Origin: Prescottella equi
GTDB taxonomy: Bacteria; Actinomycetota; Actinomycetes; Mycobacteriales; Mycobacteriaceae
Length of the DNA: 64,000 nucleotides
Direction of reading: 5' to 3'
Assembly: GCF_020171745.1 (NCBI RefSeq)
Contig: NZ_JAIVAH010000013.1
Coordinates: 310,001-374,000 of the forward strand
Shown: positions 33,649 through 42,632 of the stretch, one piece after another
Numbering within the stretch: the first letter of the stretch is position 1
How the letters are laid out: every line of letters starts with the position of its first letter
Program-made: the position numbers and the translations under genes
Notes under the pieces: model-generated
What the model was told of the DNA's origin: nothing
The model's database searches: none
The model's input: only the letters and a program-made list of their open reading frames with translations

Positions 33649-35199
33649 GTGCAGATCACCAGCGTCGGACACGCCGGATTCCACATCCAGACCGAGGCGG
33701 GGTCGATTCTCTGCGACCCGTGGGTGAATCCCGCGTACTTCGCGTCGTGGTTCCCGTTCCCCGACAACACCGGTCTCGACTGGGACGCCCTCGGCGACGT
33801 CGACTACCTGTACGTCTCGCACCTGCACAAGGACCACTTCGATCCCGAGACGCTCGCGAAGCACGTCAACAAGGACGCGACCGTGCTGCTGCCGGACTAC
33901 CCGGTGCCGGACCTCGAGCGTGAACTCCGCAAGCTGGGCTTCACCAAGTTCTTCGAGACGCAGGACTCCGTCAAGCACACGGTGAGCGGTCCCAAGGGCG
34001 ACCTGGACGTCATGATCATTGCGCTGCGCGCCCCCGCGGACGGCCCGATCGGCGACTCCGGCCTGGTCGTCTCCGACGGCGAGACCGTGTGTTTCAACAT
34101 GAACGACGCCCGCCCGGTCGACATGGATCCGATGCTCGAGGCGTTCGGCAAGATCGACATCCACCTGCTGCAGTACTCGGGCGCGATCTGGTACCCGATG
34201 GTCTACGACATCCCGGCCGGCACCAAGCGCAACTTCGGCAAGCAGAAGCGCCAGCGCGGCATGGACCGCTGCCGCAGTTACATCGAGCAGGTCGGCGCCA
34301 CGTGGGTCGTGCCGTCCGCCGGCCCGCCGGTGTTCCTCGACGACGCGCTGCGCGACCTGAACGACGACCACGGCGACGAGGGCAACATCTTCCCCGACCA
34401 GATCGTGTTCCTCGAGCAGATGAGGATCCACGGCAACGACGGCGGCCTGCTGATGATCCCCGGCTCCACCGTCGACGTCCACGGCGAGAAGGCCACCCTC
34501 GCGCACCCGATCCCGGACGCCGACGTGGAGAAGATCTTCACCGACAAGGCCGCCTACATCGAGGACATGGCGCAGCGGATGGCGCCGGTCATCGCTGCCG
34601 AGAAGGCCGCGTGGGCGCCCGCCGAGGGCGAGCCGCTGCTCGGGCCGCTCAAGGCCAAGTTCGAGCCGATCATGGCGCAGTCCGACGTCATCTGCGACGG
34701 CATCGGTTACCCCGTCGGCCTCGTGATGGGTGACGAGACCGTCGTCCTCGACTTCCCGAACCGCACCGTGCGCGAGCCGCAGGACGGCGATGGTAAGTAC
34801 CGCTACGGCTTCCGCATCGCGCCCGAACTGGTGCGCACCGTGCTGCGTGACGACGAGCCGGACTGGGTCAACACGATCTTCCTGTCCACCCGTTTCGAGG
34901 CGTGGCGCGTCGGCGGCTACAACGAGTTCCTCTACACGTTCTTCAAGTGTTTGACCGACGAGCGCATCGCGTACGCCGACGGCTGGTTCGCCGAGGCGCA
35001 CGACGACACCGCCTCGATCGAGGTGGGCGGCTACGAGATCCAGCGCCGCTGCCCGCACCTCAAGGCGGACCTCAGCAAGTTCGGCGTCGTGGAGGGCTCC
35101 AACCTGACGTGCAACCTGCACGGCTGGCAGTGGGACCTCGAGACCGGACGCTGCAAGACCTCCAAGGGTCACGAACTGCGGACCAAGAAGCTGGGCTGA
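33649..35199 (+). CDS. Metallo-beta-lactamase fold protein fused to Rieske [2Fe-2S] domain
   Basis: A 516-residue protein. The N-terminal UlaG-like metallo-beta-lactamase domain carries the metal motif HLHKDH (His58, His60, Asp62, His63) after an LCDPWVNP strand. The C-terminal 50 residues hold a complete Rieske site: CPH at 468-470 and CNLH at 488-491. The middle is a long alpha/beta segment. Domain content resembles CMP-sialic acid hydroxylase, where the Rieske domain is at the other end. By memory it corresponds to Rv3818. Likely an iron-dependent oxygenase, substrate unknown. GTG start with GAGGAGG 8 bases upstream; a longer upstream reading lacks such a site. Followed by a strong terminator. 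Confidence 0.85.
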   Translation: MQITSVGHAGFHIQTEAGSILCDPWVNPAYFASWFPFPDNTGLDWDALGDVDYLYVSHLHKDHFDPETLAKHVNKDATVLLPDYPVPDLERELRKLGFTKFFETQDSVKHTVSGPKGDLDVMIIALRAPADGPIGDSGLVVSDGETVCFNMNDARPVDMDPMLEAFGKIDIHLLQYSGAIWYPMVYDIPAGTKRNFGKQKRQRGMDRCRSYIEQVGATWVVPSAGPPVFLDDALRDLNDDHGDEGNIFPDQIVFLEQMRIHGNDGGLLMIPGSTVDVHGEKATLAHPIPDADVEKIFTDKAAYIEDMAQRMAPVIAAEKAAWAPAEGEPLLGPLKAKFEPIMAQSDVICDGIGYPVGLVMGDETVVLDFPNRTVREPQDGDGKYRYGFRIAPELVRTVLRDDEPDWVNTIFLSTRFEAWRVGGYNEFLYTFFKCLTDERIAYADGWFAEAHDDTASIEVGGYEIQRRCPHLKADLSKFGVVEGSNLTCNLHGWQWDLETGRCKTSKGHELRTKKLG

Positions 35200-35220
35200 C
35201 AGCTTCTCCCACACGACACG

Positions 35221-35262
35221 AACCCGGCGGCCGAGACTCTCACGAGCCTCGGCCGCCGGGTT
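35221..35262 (+). terminator. Hairpin terminator after MBL-Rieske gene
   Basis: Perfect 15-bp inverted repeat (AACCCGGCGGCCGAG and its complement) with a 12-base loop, 21 bases after the stop. It ends 4 bases before the -10 of the next gene, so it covers that promoter's -35 region. Confidence 0.85.
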
Positions 35263-35266
35263 CGTC

Positions 35267-35279
35267 TAGATTCGGGCGC
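35267..35279 (+). promoter_or_regulatory. Leaderless -10 hexamer for PtpB-like gene
   Basis: TAGATT, 7 bases, then ATG, immediately after the terminator hairpin. Confidence 0.55.
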
Positions 35280-36083
35280 ATGACGTCGAGCCCCGGTGCG
35301 AGCATCCCGATCCTGTCCGTCCCCAACCTGCGCGACGTCGGCGGCTACCGCACGCATGACGGGGCCACCATCCGGTTCGGTCGCTACTACCGCTCGACCG
35401 ACCTCAGCAAGGTCACCGTCGACGACTCTCCGCGGCTCGCGGACCTGGGCCTGGTGACGGTGTTCGACCTGCGCACCCACTCCGAGCGGGAGGCCGCACC
35501 GGACCGGTTGCCGCCGTCGGCGCGCGAGGTGCCGCTCGACGTCCTCGCCGACAAGGCGCTGCGTTCGGTGCCCGCGCAGATGCAGGCCGTGATGTCGGAT
35601 CCGTCGATCGCCGTGTCGATGCTCGGCGAGAACAAGGCGCTCGACTACTTCCTCGGCAGTTACCGCGACTTCGTGACCCTGCCGAGCGCGCTGGCGTCGT
35701 ACCGCACCCTGTTCACGGATCTGGCGGCCCGCGACAACCTGCCCGCCCTCGTGCACTGCACCACGGGCAAGGACCGCACCGGCTGGGCGACGGCGTCGCT
35801 GCTGCTCCTGCTCGGCGTGGACGAGGACGACGTCTTCCACGAATACCTGCTCACCAACGAGCAGTTGCTGCCGGCGTTCGCGTCGATCTTCGACAAGTTC
35901 ACCGCCGCCGGTGGGGATCCGGAACTGCTGAAGCAGGTTCTCGGCGTGCGGCCGGAGTACCTCGAGGCGGCCCTGGCCCAGATGCGCGAGAAGTTCGGCT
36001 CGATCGAGGGCTACTTCGCGGACGGACTCGGCATCGACGTCGCCGGACAGGACGCGATCCGCGCGCACCTGCTCGAGGGCTGA
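35280..36083 (+). CDS. PtpB-like tyrosine/lipid phosphatase
   Basis: A 267-residue phosphatase of the Y_phosphatase3 family. P-loop HCTTGKDRTG places the nucleophile Cys160 and Arg166; the Lys-Asp in the loop is the feature that gives MptpB activity on phosphotyrosine, phosphoserine and phosphoinositides. N-terminal NLRDVGGYRTHDG and RSTDLSKV are standard. No signal peptide, though MptpB is secreted without one. Monocistronic, from a leaderless promoter. Confidence 0.88.
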   Translation: MTSSPGASIPILSVPNLRDVGGYRTHDGATIRFGRYYRSTDLSKVTVDDSPRLADLGLVTVFDLRTHSEREAAPDRLPPSAREVPLDVLADKALRSVPAQMQAVMSDPSIAVSMLGENKALDYFLGSYRDFVTLPSALASYRTLFTDLAARDNLPALVHCTTGKDRTGWATASLLLLLGVDEDDVFHEYLLTNEQLLPAFASIFDKFTAAGGDPELLKQVLGVRPEYLEAALAQMREKFGSIEGYFADGLGIDVAGQDAIRAHLLEG

Positions 36084-36107
36084 CGGCGGTTCAGGCGGGG
36101 ATACGGT

Positions 36108-36461
36108 TCAGACGGGGATGCGCAGCGGCCGCGCGAGCACGCGTGCGAGCACGAGTCCGATCACGATGCCGACGGCGTCGGCCGCCGCATCCCAGATCGA
36201 TCCGCTGCGCTGGATCGGCAGGGCGCCCTGCAGGACTTCGGAGACCGCGGCGAAGGCCAGCAGCCACGCCGCGGTCCACGCGACGCCGATGCGGGCATAG
36301 CGCGACGTCAGCGCGAGCGCGGCGAACATCAGCGCGTGGGTGACCTTGTCGCTGTTCTCCGGTCCGCTGGGCACGGTGGAACCGGGGGAGAAGAGCATCA
36401 CGAGCACGATCACCGTGGCGATCACGAGCGGCACGTAGCGACTGTCGAATCGGTCGAGCAT
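36108..36461 (-). CDS. VanZ-like membrane protein
   Basis: A 117-residue protein with four hydrophobic segments. The central SDKVTHALMFAALAL and the SEVLQGALPIQRSGSIWDAAADAVG block are the VanZ family signature; VanZ confers low-level teicoplanin resistance but most relatives are uncharacterised. Starts 5 bases after the GNAT-like gene's stop, completing a three-gene minus-strand operon. Confidence 0.82.
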   Translation of the reverse strand: MLDRFDSRYVPLVIATVIVLVMLFSPGSTVPSGPENSDKVTHALMFAALALTSRYARIGVAWTAAWLLAFAAVSEVLQGALPIQRSGSIWDAAADAVGIVIGLVLARVLARPLRIPV

Positions 36462-36466
36462 CGGCG

Positions 36467-36808
36467 TCAGCGCCCACTGACGGCGAGGCCGAGCGCGCCC
36501 TCGGCGAACCGGCGGACGGCGTCGGTGGCGGCCGCGAGCGCGTCGTCGTGGCCGGGACGCGCCCAGCCACTCAACAGGCCGTCGGCGCCGTCCGGGGTCA
36601 GCCCCACCTCGGCGAGCAGTTCACCCGTCGTGGGCTCGCACACCGCCCAGGAACAGTGCTCCTCGGTGGCCCATTGATCACGCCGTCGCGCGACGTAATC
36701 GGGATCGGTGATGCCGCCGTCGCGCAGCGCGGGACGGTCGTCGACGCGCTCGTCGGCGCGGAGCGCGCGCAGGTACCAGGAGCCGGCATTGATCTCGATC
36801 GGTTCCAT
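36467..36808 (-). CDS. Degenerate GNAT-like protein
   Basis: A 113-residue protein that resembles the RimJ/RimL type of N-acetyltransferase only in part: an N-terminal WYLRALRADERVDDRPALRDG strand-helix and a central SWAVCEPTTGELLAEVGL strand pair. The acetyl-CoA loop (usually RxxGxG/A) reads ARPGHDDALAAA, and the C-terminal strands are missing, so catalysis is doubtful. Its ATG overlaps the stop of the DUF1707 gene (TGATG). Role unknown. Confidence 0.65.
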   Translation of the reverse strand: MEPIEINAGSWYLRALRADERVDDRPALRDGGITDPDYVARRRDQWATEEHCSWAVCEPTTGELLAEVGLTPDGADGLLSGWARPGHDDALAAATDAVRRFAEGALGLAVSGR

Positions 36809-37206
36809 CAGCAGCTGCCGCGCCCTTTCTTGCCGCCGAAGAGAATCGCGGCCGTTGCCGGAATGAGGAGGAAGAACAACCAACTGTGGTCGACCGGGAC
36901 GAGGAAGAACAGCGCGAGCGCCACGAACGGGATCACCGCCATGACGGTGTTGCGCCAGGTCTTCTCGTCGTCGGAATCGTCCACCGCCGGGGAGGTTTCC
37001 GCGGGTGCGGGTGCCGGCGCGGTGAGCGCCGGCAGATCCGTGAACACCTGATCGAGTTGGCCACGCGTGGTGGCCGACGCGATCTGCCCGCTGCGTTCGT
37101 CGAACTCGGTGACCGTGAGCCGGCCGTCGGAGAAGTGTTGAGACAACGCCGCGAGCGCCTGCTCACGTTCGGCCGTGCCGATGCGGATCTCCGGAAGGTC
37201 GGACAT
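36808..37206 (-). CDS. DUF1707 domain membrane protein
   Basis: A 132-residue protein. The first 55 residues are a DUF1707 domain (MSDLPEIRIGTAEREQALAA, then FSDGRLTVTEFDERSGQIASA), followed by a Pro/Ala linker and two hydrophobic segments (about 87-122) ending in basic GGKKGRG. DUF1707 is a short helical domain of unknown function in actinobacteria. First gene of the operon, from a leaderless promoter next to the accA3 terminator. Confidence 0.85.
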   Translation of the reverse strand: MSDLPEIRIGTAEREQALAALSQHFSDGRLTVTEFDERSGQIASATTRGQLDQVFTDLPALTAPAPAPAETSPAVDDSDDEKTWRNTVMAVIPFVALALFFLVPVDHSWLFFLLIPATAAILFGGKKGRGSC

Positions 37207-37219
37207 GTCGTCGAGACTA
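37207..37219 (-). promoter_or_regulatory. Leaderless -10 hexamer for DUF1707 gene
   Basis: On the reverse strand TAGTCT, 7 bases, then ATG. The accA3 terminator hairpin begins 12 bases upstream, in the -35 region. Confidence 0.55.
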
Positions 37220-37231
37220 CTGCCCGGACAG

Positions 37232-37271
37232 CACTGTGCGCGCCTCGCGAATCCGCGAGGCGCGCACAGTG
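37232..37271 (-). terminator. Hairpin terminator after accA3
   Basis: Perfect 18-bp inverted repeat (CACTGTGCGCGCCTCGCG and its complement) with a 4-base AATC loop, 28 bases past the accA3 stop. The strongest hairpin in the window. Confidence 0.88.
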
Positions 37272-37298
37272 TGAAGCGGTGGGTTACCTACCGAGATG

Positions 37299-39089
37299 TC
37301 ACTTCAGCTCGGCGAGGACCGTGCCCTGCGTGATGGCGGCGCCGGCCTCGACCGACAGACCCGTGACGACACCGGCCTTGTGAGCGGTGACCGGGTTCTC
37401 CATCTTCATGGCCTCGAGGACGACGATCAGATCGCCCTCGGCGACCTCCTGGCCCTCCTCGACGGCGACCTTGACGACGGTGCCCTGCATCGGAGCGGTC
37501 ACGGCGTCACCCGACGCAGCGCCGGCACCCGCGCCGCCACGCTTGCGCGCCTTCGGCTTCTTGCGGATGGCACCGGCCGGAGCGCCGCCCGTGCCGACCG
37601 AGAACGAACCGGGCAGCGAGACCTCGACGCGACGGCCACCGACCTCGACGACGACCGACTGACGGGGCAGGTTCTCCTCGTCGTCCGCGGCAGCACCCGA
37701 ACCGGCGAACGGCTCGATGGTGTTGTCCCACTCGGTCTCGATCCACTTGGTGTAGACCTCGAAGCCCTCGCCGTCGCCGATGAACGCCGGGTTCTCGACG
37801 ATGTGGCGGTGGAACGGGATGACCGTGGCGAGGCCGTCGACCTCGAACTCGGCGAGCGCACGAGCGGCACGCTGCAGCGCCTGCTCACGGTTCTCACCGG
37901 TGACGATCAGCTTGGCGAGCATCGAGTCGAACTGGCCGCCGATGACGTCGCCCTGGACGACACCCGAGTCGACGCGGACGCCGGGGCCAGTCGGCTCCTT
38001 GTAGACGGTGATGGGGCCGGGGGCGGGCATGAAGCCACGGCCGGCGTCCTCGCCGTTGATGCGGAACTCGAAGGAGTGGCCGCGCGGGGTCGGATCCTCC
38101 TTGATGGTCAGCTCCTCGCCGTTGGCGATCAGGAACTGCTGGCGAACCAGGTCGATGCCGGCGGTCTCCTCGGTGACCGGGTGCTCGACCTGCAGGCGGG
38201 TGTTGACCTCGAGGAACGAGACCGTGTCGCCCTGGACCAGGTACTCGACGGTGCCGGCGCCGTAGTAGCCGGCCTCCTTGCAGATGGCCTTGGCGGACGC
38301 GTGGATGCGGGCGCGCTGGTCGTCGGTCAGGAACGGCGCGGGGGCCTCCTCGACGAGCTTCTGGAAGCGGCGCTGCAGCGAGCAGTCGCGGGTGCCGGCG
38401 ACGACGACGTTGCCGTGCTTGTCGGCGATGACCTGAGCCTCGACGTGGCGGGCCTTGTCCAGGTACTGCTCCACGAAGCACTCGCCGCGACCGAAGGCCG
38501 CGATGGCCTCACGGGTGGCCGACTCGAACAGCTCGGGGATCTCCTCGATGGTCTGCGCGACCTTCATGCCGCGACCGCCGCCACCGAAGGCAGCCTTGAT
38601 CGCGACCGGGACGCCGTACTGCTTGGCGAACTCGACGACCTCGTCGGCGTTCTTGACCGGATCCTTGGTGCCGGCCGCCATCGGAGCCTTCGCGCGCTCG
38701 GCGATGTGGCGTGCGGTGACCTTGTCACCCAGGTCGCGGATCGACTGCGGCGAGGGACCGATCCAGATCAGGCCCGCGTCGATGACGGCCTGCGCGAAGT
38801 CGGCGTTCTCGGACAGGAAGCCGTAGCCGGGGTGGATCGCGTCGGCGCCGGACTTCTTCGCGGCGTCGAGGATCTTGTCGAACACCAGGTAGGACTCGGC
38901 CGACGTCTGACCACCGAGGGCGAAGGCCTCGTCAGCGAGCTTCACGAACTGTGCGTCCGCATCCGGCTCGGCGTAGACGGCGACGCTGCCGTAGCCGGCG
39001 TCCTTCGCAGCTCGGATGACCCGCACAGCGATTTCGCCGCGGTTGGCGACGAGCACCTTCGTGATCTGCGCGCTGGCTTGAGTGGGCAC
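37299..39089 (-). CDS. accA3: Acyl-CoA carboxylase alpha subunit (biotin carboxylase + BCCP)
   Basis: A 596-residue subunit with ATP-grasp biotin carboxylase (about 1-450) and a C-terminal biotin carrier domain. N-terminal [19 protein letters not shown], glycine loop [38 protein letters not shown], and biotin attachment at Lys562 in EAMKMENP. It carboxylates biotin for AccD partners making malonyl- and methylmalonyl-CoA and the carboxylated C24-26 acyl-CoA used in mycolate condensation. Start is the GTG 5 bases after AGGAGG, which overrides two upstream candidates. It ends at a strong terminator and has its own 157-base upstream region. Confidence 0.96.
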   Translation of the reverse strand: MPTQASAQITKVLVANRGEIAVRVIRAAKDAGYGSVAVYAEPDADAQFVKLADEAFALGGQTSAESYLVFDKILDAAKKSGADAIHPGYGFLSENADFAQAVIDAGLIWIGPSPQSIRDLGDKVTARHIAERAKAPMAAGTKDPVKNADEVVEFAKQYGVPVAIKAAFGGGGRGMKVAQTIEEIPELFESATREAIAAFGRGECFVEQYLDKARHVEAQVIADKHGNVVVAGTRDCSLQRRFQKLVEEAPAPFLTDDQRARIHASAKAICKEAGYYGAGTVEYLVQGDTVSFLEVNTRLQVEHPVTEETAGIDLVRQQFLIANGEELTIKEDPTPRGHSFEFRINGEDAGRGFMPAPGPITVYKEPTGPGVRVDSGVVQGDVIGGQFDSMLAKLIVTGENREQALQRAARALAEFEVDGLATVIPFHRHIVENPAFIGDGEGFEVYTKWIETEWDNTIEPFAGSGAAADDEENLPRQSVVVEVGGRRVEVSLPGSFSVGTGGAPAGAIRKKPKARKRGGAGAGAASGDAVTAPMQGTVVKVAVEEGQEVAEGDLIVVLEAMKMENPVTAHKAGVVTGLSVEAGAAITQGTVLAELK

Positions 39090-39246
39090 TGAGCCTCCTG
39101 TGTTTCGCATGGTCTGTCCCCGTGGATCACCTATGGGGTCACCGGCGGGTATCTGTTGGCATCTCATCGGAGTGTATGCATCAATCCGATAGACGATGTA
39201 ACCGGATAGCGCTTACACATTAAGGGCTCGGCTCGGCATCGCAACC

Positions 39247-40728
39247 CTACTGATCAGTAGTGGCACCTGTGCTCGCGACGGCGGTCGGCAGGTTCGCCGG
39301 GACGGGCTCGGTGGCCGAGACGACGTCGAGCATCGCCCGGCGCGCGCGGTGCAGGAACAACATCACGCCCTCGGTTGCCGTGTCGGTTCCCGGGAATCGT
39401 GCGGAGATGTTGAGGCCGTGCGGGGTTCGGTTCACCCAGACGTACACGTCGTGTGTGTAGTGGCGGCTGCGCAGCGCCCGCGCGTGGATCTCCGGCCACT
39501 GCTGAGCCATCGGGACGAAGCGGACGTCCATGAACGAGACGACGAAACGTGGCCGGATCGGTGTCCGGAGGATCTCCTCGACGCGCGCGAACGGAACCTT
39601 CGCCGCCGGCTTGGTGAGGGAGATCGCAGCCGACGCCCGCGCGGCGGCCTCCGTGAAGTCCGCGGCGCCGGCGATGTCGAACTCGATCGGGGAGAGGCCC
39701 ACGAACCAGCCCAGCGAGGTGGCCCAGTTCGGATCGTTCCGGGTGTGCACGGGGGTGACGGTCCGGAACACCGTGTCGCCGCTCAGTTCGGCCCCGGCCT
39801 GCGCCAGGCACGCCAGGACCCCGGCGAAGAAGTTCTGCCCGACGCGGTGGCACGCCGTGTTGAAGGCGGCGGCCTGACCGGCGTCGAACACCCACTCGGA
39901 CACCGCGCGCTGCGCGACGCGGCTGTCCGGGCGCGGCCCGAGATCGAGGGGGAAGTCCGACAGCCGCCCCTTGCTGCGCGCGAAGGCCGAGCGCCAGCAC
40001 TCGACGGCGGGGTGGGTGTGATCGATCGCCGACGCCGCGGCGCGTTCCTCGGAGCCGAAGTCGATGTAGCTGCCCGCCGGGACCAGCAGCGACGGCCGTC
40101 CCGTCAGCGCCTCCGTGTAGAGGCTGGTGATCTCGTGCGCCACCAGCACCACCGACAGCCCGTCGATGATCGAGTGGTCGGCCGCGAAGAACACCGTGCA
40201 TTCGGGCACCGGATCGGAGTGCTCGAGCGTGACGAACAGATAGGCGGGCCAGCGGTGCGGCGAGGTGAGCTCGTCGAACAGGTCGTGGACCCGCTCGTAC
40301 ACGGTGTCCGCATCGAACTCGTACTCGTGCCGGACCTCGTTGAGTTCGATGCCGGTGGGGTCGATCGTGCGGCGCGTGATGCGTCCGTCGTGGCCGAGCG
40401 CGGCATGCGTGCGGAGCGGCTCGTGGCGCTCGATCCACATACCGACCGCGGTCCGGAACGCGTCGTGGTCGAACTCGCCCGGGATGCGGAATGCGGCACC
40501 GAGCCACGACTCCCGGCCGTCGTCGTGGGTGCCGTCGGCGGTGCGGCGCAGGTGCGCCTCGTGGATGTACGACGCCGGACGGCCGTCGTCCACCCACCCC
40601 GTCGTGGCTTCGGGTAACCACTCGGTGAGCATGCCGGGGGAGATCGCGTAATCCGCGAGCTCGGTGAATTCCATCGTGGAGAATCCAGTCTCTTGTCCCG
40701 TCGCGGTGGCGGCGGTGAAGATCGTCAC
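39247..40728 (-). CDS. PapA-type condensation-domain acyltransferase
   Basis: A 493-residue protein of the condensation/PapA acyltransferase superfamily. The catalytic HHxxxDG motif reads DHSIIDG at 184-190, keeping the essential second His185. An FDHDAFRTAVGMWIERHEPLRTH segment (about 86-108) and a late RPRFVVSFMDVRF match the N- and C-lobes. PapA proteins transfer polyketide-derived acyl chains to trehalose or diols; no polyketide synthase is in the window. Start is uncertain: this GTG has no ribosome site, and an ATG at 40674 (MEFTELADYAISPG) is a plausible alternative. Downstream of sufE-like (57-base gap) and upstream of accA3. Confidence 0.82.
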   Translation of the reverse strand: MTIFTAATATGQETGFSTMEFTELADYAISPGMLTEWLPEATTGWVDDGRPASYIHEAHLRRTADGTHDDGRESWLGAAFRIPGEFDHDAFRTAVGMWIERHEPLRTHAALGHDGRITRRTIDPTGIELNEVRHEYEFDADTVYERVHDLFDELTSPHRWPAYLFVTLEHSDPVPECTVFFAADHSIIDGLSVVLVAHEITSLYTEALTGRPSLLVPAGSYIDFGSEERAAASAIDHTHPAVECWRSAFARSKGRLSDFPLDLGPRPDSRVAQRAVSEWVFDAGQAAAFNTACHRVGQNFFAGVLACLAQAGAELSGDTVFRTVTPVHTRNDPNWATSLGWFVGLSPIEFDIAGAADFTEAAARASAAISLTKPAAKVPFARVEEILRTPIRPRFVVSFMDVRFVPMAQQWPEIHARALRSRHYTHDVYVWVNRTPHGLNISARFPGTDTATEGVMLFLHRARRAMLDVVSATEPVPANLPTAVASTGATTDQ

Positions 40729-40785
40729 AGTGAAGTTGTCGGGGAGGGTCGCTCCCCGGTGGGTGGTGCAGCGGAAGGGTGCCGC

Positions 40786-41199
40786 TCAGTTGCGCAGGTG
40801 GCGCTTGATGCGGGCGAGCATCGCGCTCATGCCCCGCAGTCGTAGGGGGCTGACCGCGTCGGCCAACCCGAGATCCGAGTAGAAGTCGTCCGGAACCGCG
40901 AGGATGGTTGCGGCACTGTGCCCGTCGAGGCCCTGATGCAGAATCGACGCGAATCCGCGGGTGGTCGGCGCCTCGGCCGGAGCGCTGAAGTGCAGGCGCA
41001 CCTTCTCCGGGTCCGAGCCGTCGACGAACAGGAACAGCGGCGACTGGCACTCGGGCACCGGCTCCATCGCGTCCTGCTCGAGCTCGGCCGGCAACGGTGC
41101 GAGCTCGCGACTGAACTCGAGCAGCAACTGCAGCTTGTCCTGACCGTCGACGGCGGCGAAGTCGTCGACGATCTCGGCGAGGCTCTCCGGCAGGCTCAC
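40786..41199 (-). CDS. SufE-like sulfur acceptor protein
   Basis: A 137-residue SufE-fold protein. The sulfur-accepting Cys51 sits in [12 protein letters not shown], and the [14 protein letters not shown] and [17 protein letters not shown] blocks are standard. SufE takes persulfide sulfur and passes it to partners; here its GTG overlaps the sseA stop (GTGA), so a sulfurtransferase-SufE relay is implied. Same arrangement as Rv3284-Rv3283. Confidence 0.9.
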   Translation of the reverse strand: MSLPESLAEIVDDFAAVDGQDKLQLLLEFSRELAPLPAELEQDAMEPVPECQSPLFLFVDGSDPEKVRLHFSAPAEAPTTRGFASILHQGLDGHSAATILAVPDDFYSDLGLADAVSPLRLRGMSAMLARIKRHLRN

Positions 41200-42119
41200 G
41201 ACGCGGCTTCCTGGGCGTCGCTGGGCGAGGAACCGGGAGCCGCCCCGGGCTGATCGCCCTTGACGATCGGAACCCGCACGACGTTGCCCCACTCCGTCCA
41301 CGAACCGTCGTAGTTCCGCACGTTCGGGTACCCGAGCAGGTGCGTCAGCACGAACCAGGTGTGGCTCGAGCGCTCACCGATCCGGCAGTACGCGACGACG
41401 TCGTCGTCGTGCGAGAAGTCCGCGTAGATCTCCTCGAGCTCGGGCCGGCTGCGGAAACGGCCGTCCGGCGCCGCGGCGCGCGCCCACGGGATCGACACCG
41501 CGGTCGGGATGTGGCCGCCGCGCAGCGCACCCTCCTCCGGGTAGTCGGGCATGTGGGTGCGCTCGCCCGTGTACTCCTGCGGCGAGCGGACGTCGACCAG
41601 CGGTCCGGCACCCAGGTGCGCGAGGACGTCGTCCTTGAACGCACGGATCGAACTGTCGTCGCGCTCGATCACCGGGTAGTCGGTGGGGGCGGGCATCGGG
41701 ACGTCGAACGTGGTGTCGCGGTTCTCCGACAGCCATGCGTCGCGGCCACCGTCGAGCAGTCGGACGTCCTCGTGACCGAACAGCGTGAACACCCACAGCG
41801 CGTACGCCGCCCACCAGTTGCTCTTGTCGCCGTAGATGATCACGGTGTCGTCGCGGGAGATGCCCTTGCGGCTCATCAGATCGGCGAACGCCGCGCCGTC
41901 GATGTAGTCGCGCGTGACCGGATCGTTGAGGTCCAGGTGCCAGTCGACCTTCACCGCGCCCGGGATGTGGCCGATGTCGTACAGCAGGACGTCCTCGTCC
42001 GACTCCACGACCTTCACGCCGGGGGCTCCCAGATTGACCGACAGCCACTCGGTCGACACGAGTCGCTCCGGGTGGGTGTACGCAGCGAATGCGGGATTGG
42101 GATCGGGCGCGACGGGCAC
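41196..42119 (-). CDS. sseA: Thiosulfate/3-mercaptopyruvate sulfurtransferase
   Basis: A 307-residue two-domain rhodanese. The inactive N-domain carries [14 protein letters not shown]; the catalytic domain has Cys245 in [13 protein letters not shown], the CRIGERSS loop of CysA/SseA enzymes. It transfers sulfane sulfur from thiosulfate or mercaptopyruvate. Start GTG follows AGGAG by 7 bases; a TAGAAT hexamer at 42166-42171 (reverse strand) is a candidate -10. Coupled to the SufE-like gene. Confidence 0.94.
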   Translation of the reverse strand: MPVAPDPNPAFAAYTHPERLVSTEWLSVNLGAPGVKVVESDEDVLLYDIGHIPGAVKVDWHLDLNDPVTRDYIDGAAFADLMSRKGISRDDTVIIYGDKSNWWAAYALWVFTLFGHEDVRLLDGGRDAWLSENRDTTFDVPMPAPTDYPVIERDDSSIRAFKDDVLAHLGAGPLVDVRSPQEYTGERTHMPDYPEEGALRGGHIPTAVSIPWARAAAPDGRFRSRPELEEIYADFSHDDDVVAYCRIGERSSHTWFVLTHLLGYPNVRNYDGSWTEWGNVVRVPIVKGDQPGAAPGSSPSDAQEAAS

Positions 42120-42165
42120 GGGTGGGCTCCTGAGGCATGCGTGGGTGGAGGGTGGTCCACTCACG

Positions 42166-42171
42166 ATTCTA
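42166..42171 (-). promoter_or_regulatory. Candidate -10 for sseA
   Basis: TAGAAT on the reverse strand, about 47 bases upstream of the sseA start. The 117-base gap between sseA and the haemoglobin gene must hold promoters for both. Confidence 0.4.
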
Positions 42172-42236
42172 AGTGGTCGCTCGTTCGGGAGCGTGACCGA
42201 TATCGCGACGGCTACCGGCGAGTACTGTCGGGCACC

Positions 42237-42623
42237 GTGACGAGCCCCGACGACCGCCGTGCCGAACTGGCCGGCCGTGCCGACGTCGATCGTCTGCTGC
42301 GGACCTTCTACGAGCGCGCCCTGGTCGATCCGCTGCTCGCGCCGGTCTTCGAGACCCTCGCCGTCGTCGGCCTCGACGAGCACCTGCCCGTCGTCGGCGA
42401 CTTCTGGGAACAGATCCTGTTCCGGACCGTCAGGTATCAGGGACACTTCGGACCCGTGCACGAGGCGCTGCACCGGCAGCACGATCTCACCGACGACCGG
42501 TTCGAGCGGTGGCTGGCGCTGTGGTGCGGCACCGTGGACGAGTCGTTCGCGGGCACGAACGCGGAACGGGCCAAGACGAAGGCGCGCGCGATGGCGGCGG
42601 CGCTACAGCGCGCCCGGAACTAG
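42237..42623 (+). CDS. Group III truncated haemoglobin
   Basis: A 128-residue globin of the trHb-III type. [20 protein letters not shown], then [26 protein letters not shown] with the proximal His candidates, and [16 protein letters not shown]. It should bind O2 or NO via heme b. TACTGT lies 8 bases before the GTG, close to but not exactly the leaderless spacing. Divergent from sseA, convergent with maf (9-base gap). Confidence 0.83.
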   Translation: MTSPDDRRAELAGRADVDRLLRTFYERALVDPLLAPVFETLAVVGLDEHLPVVGDFWEQILFRTVRYQGHFGPVHEALHRQHDLTDDRFERWLALWCGTVDESFAGTNAERAKTKARAMAAALQRARN

Positions 42624-42632
42624 CGGATCGGG

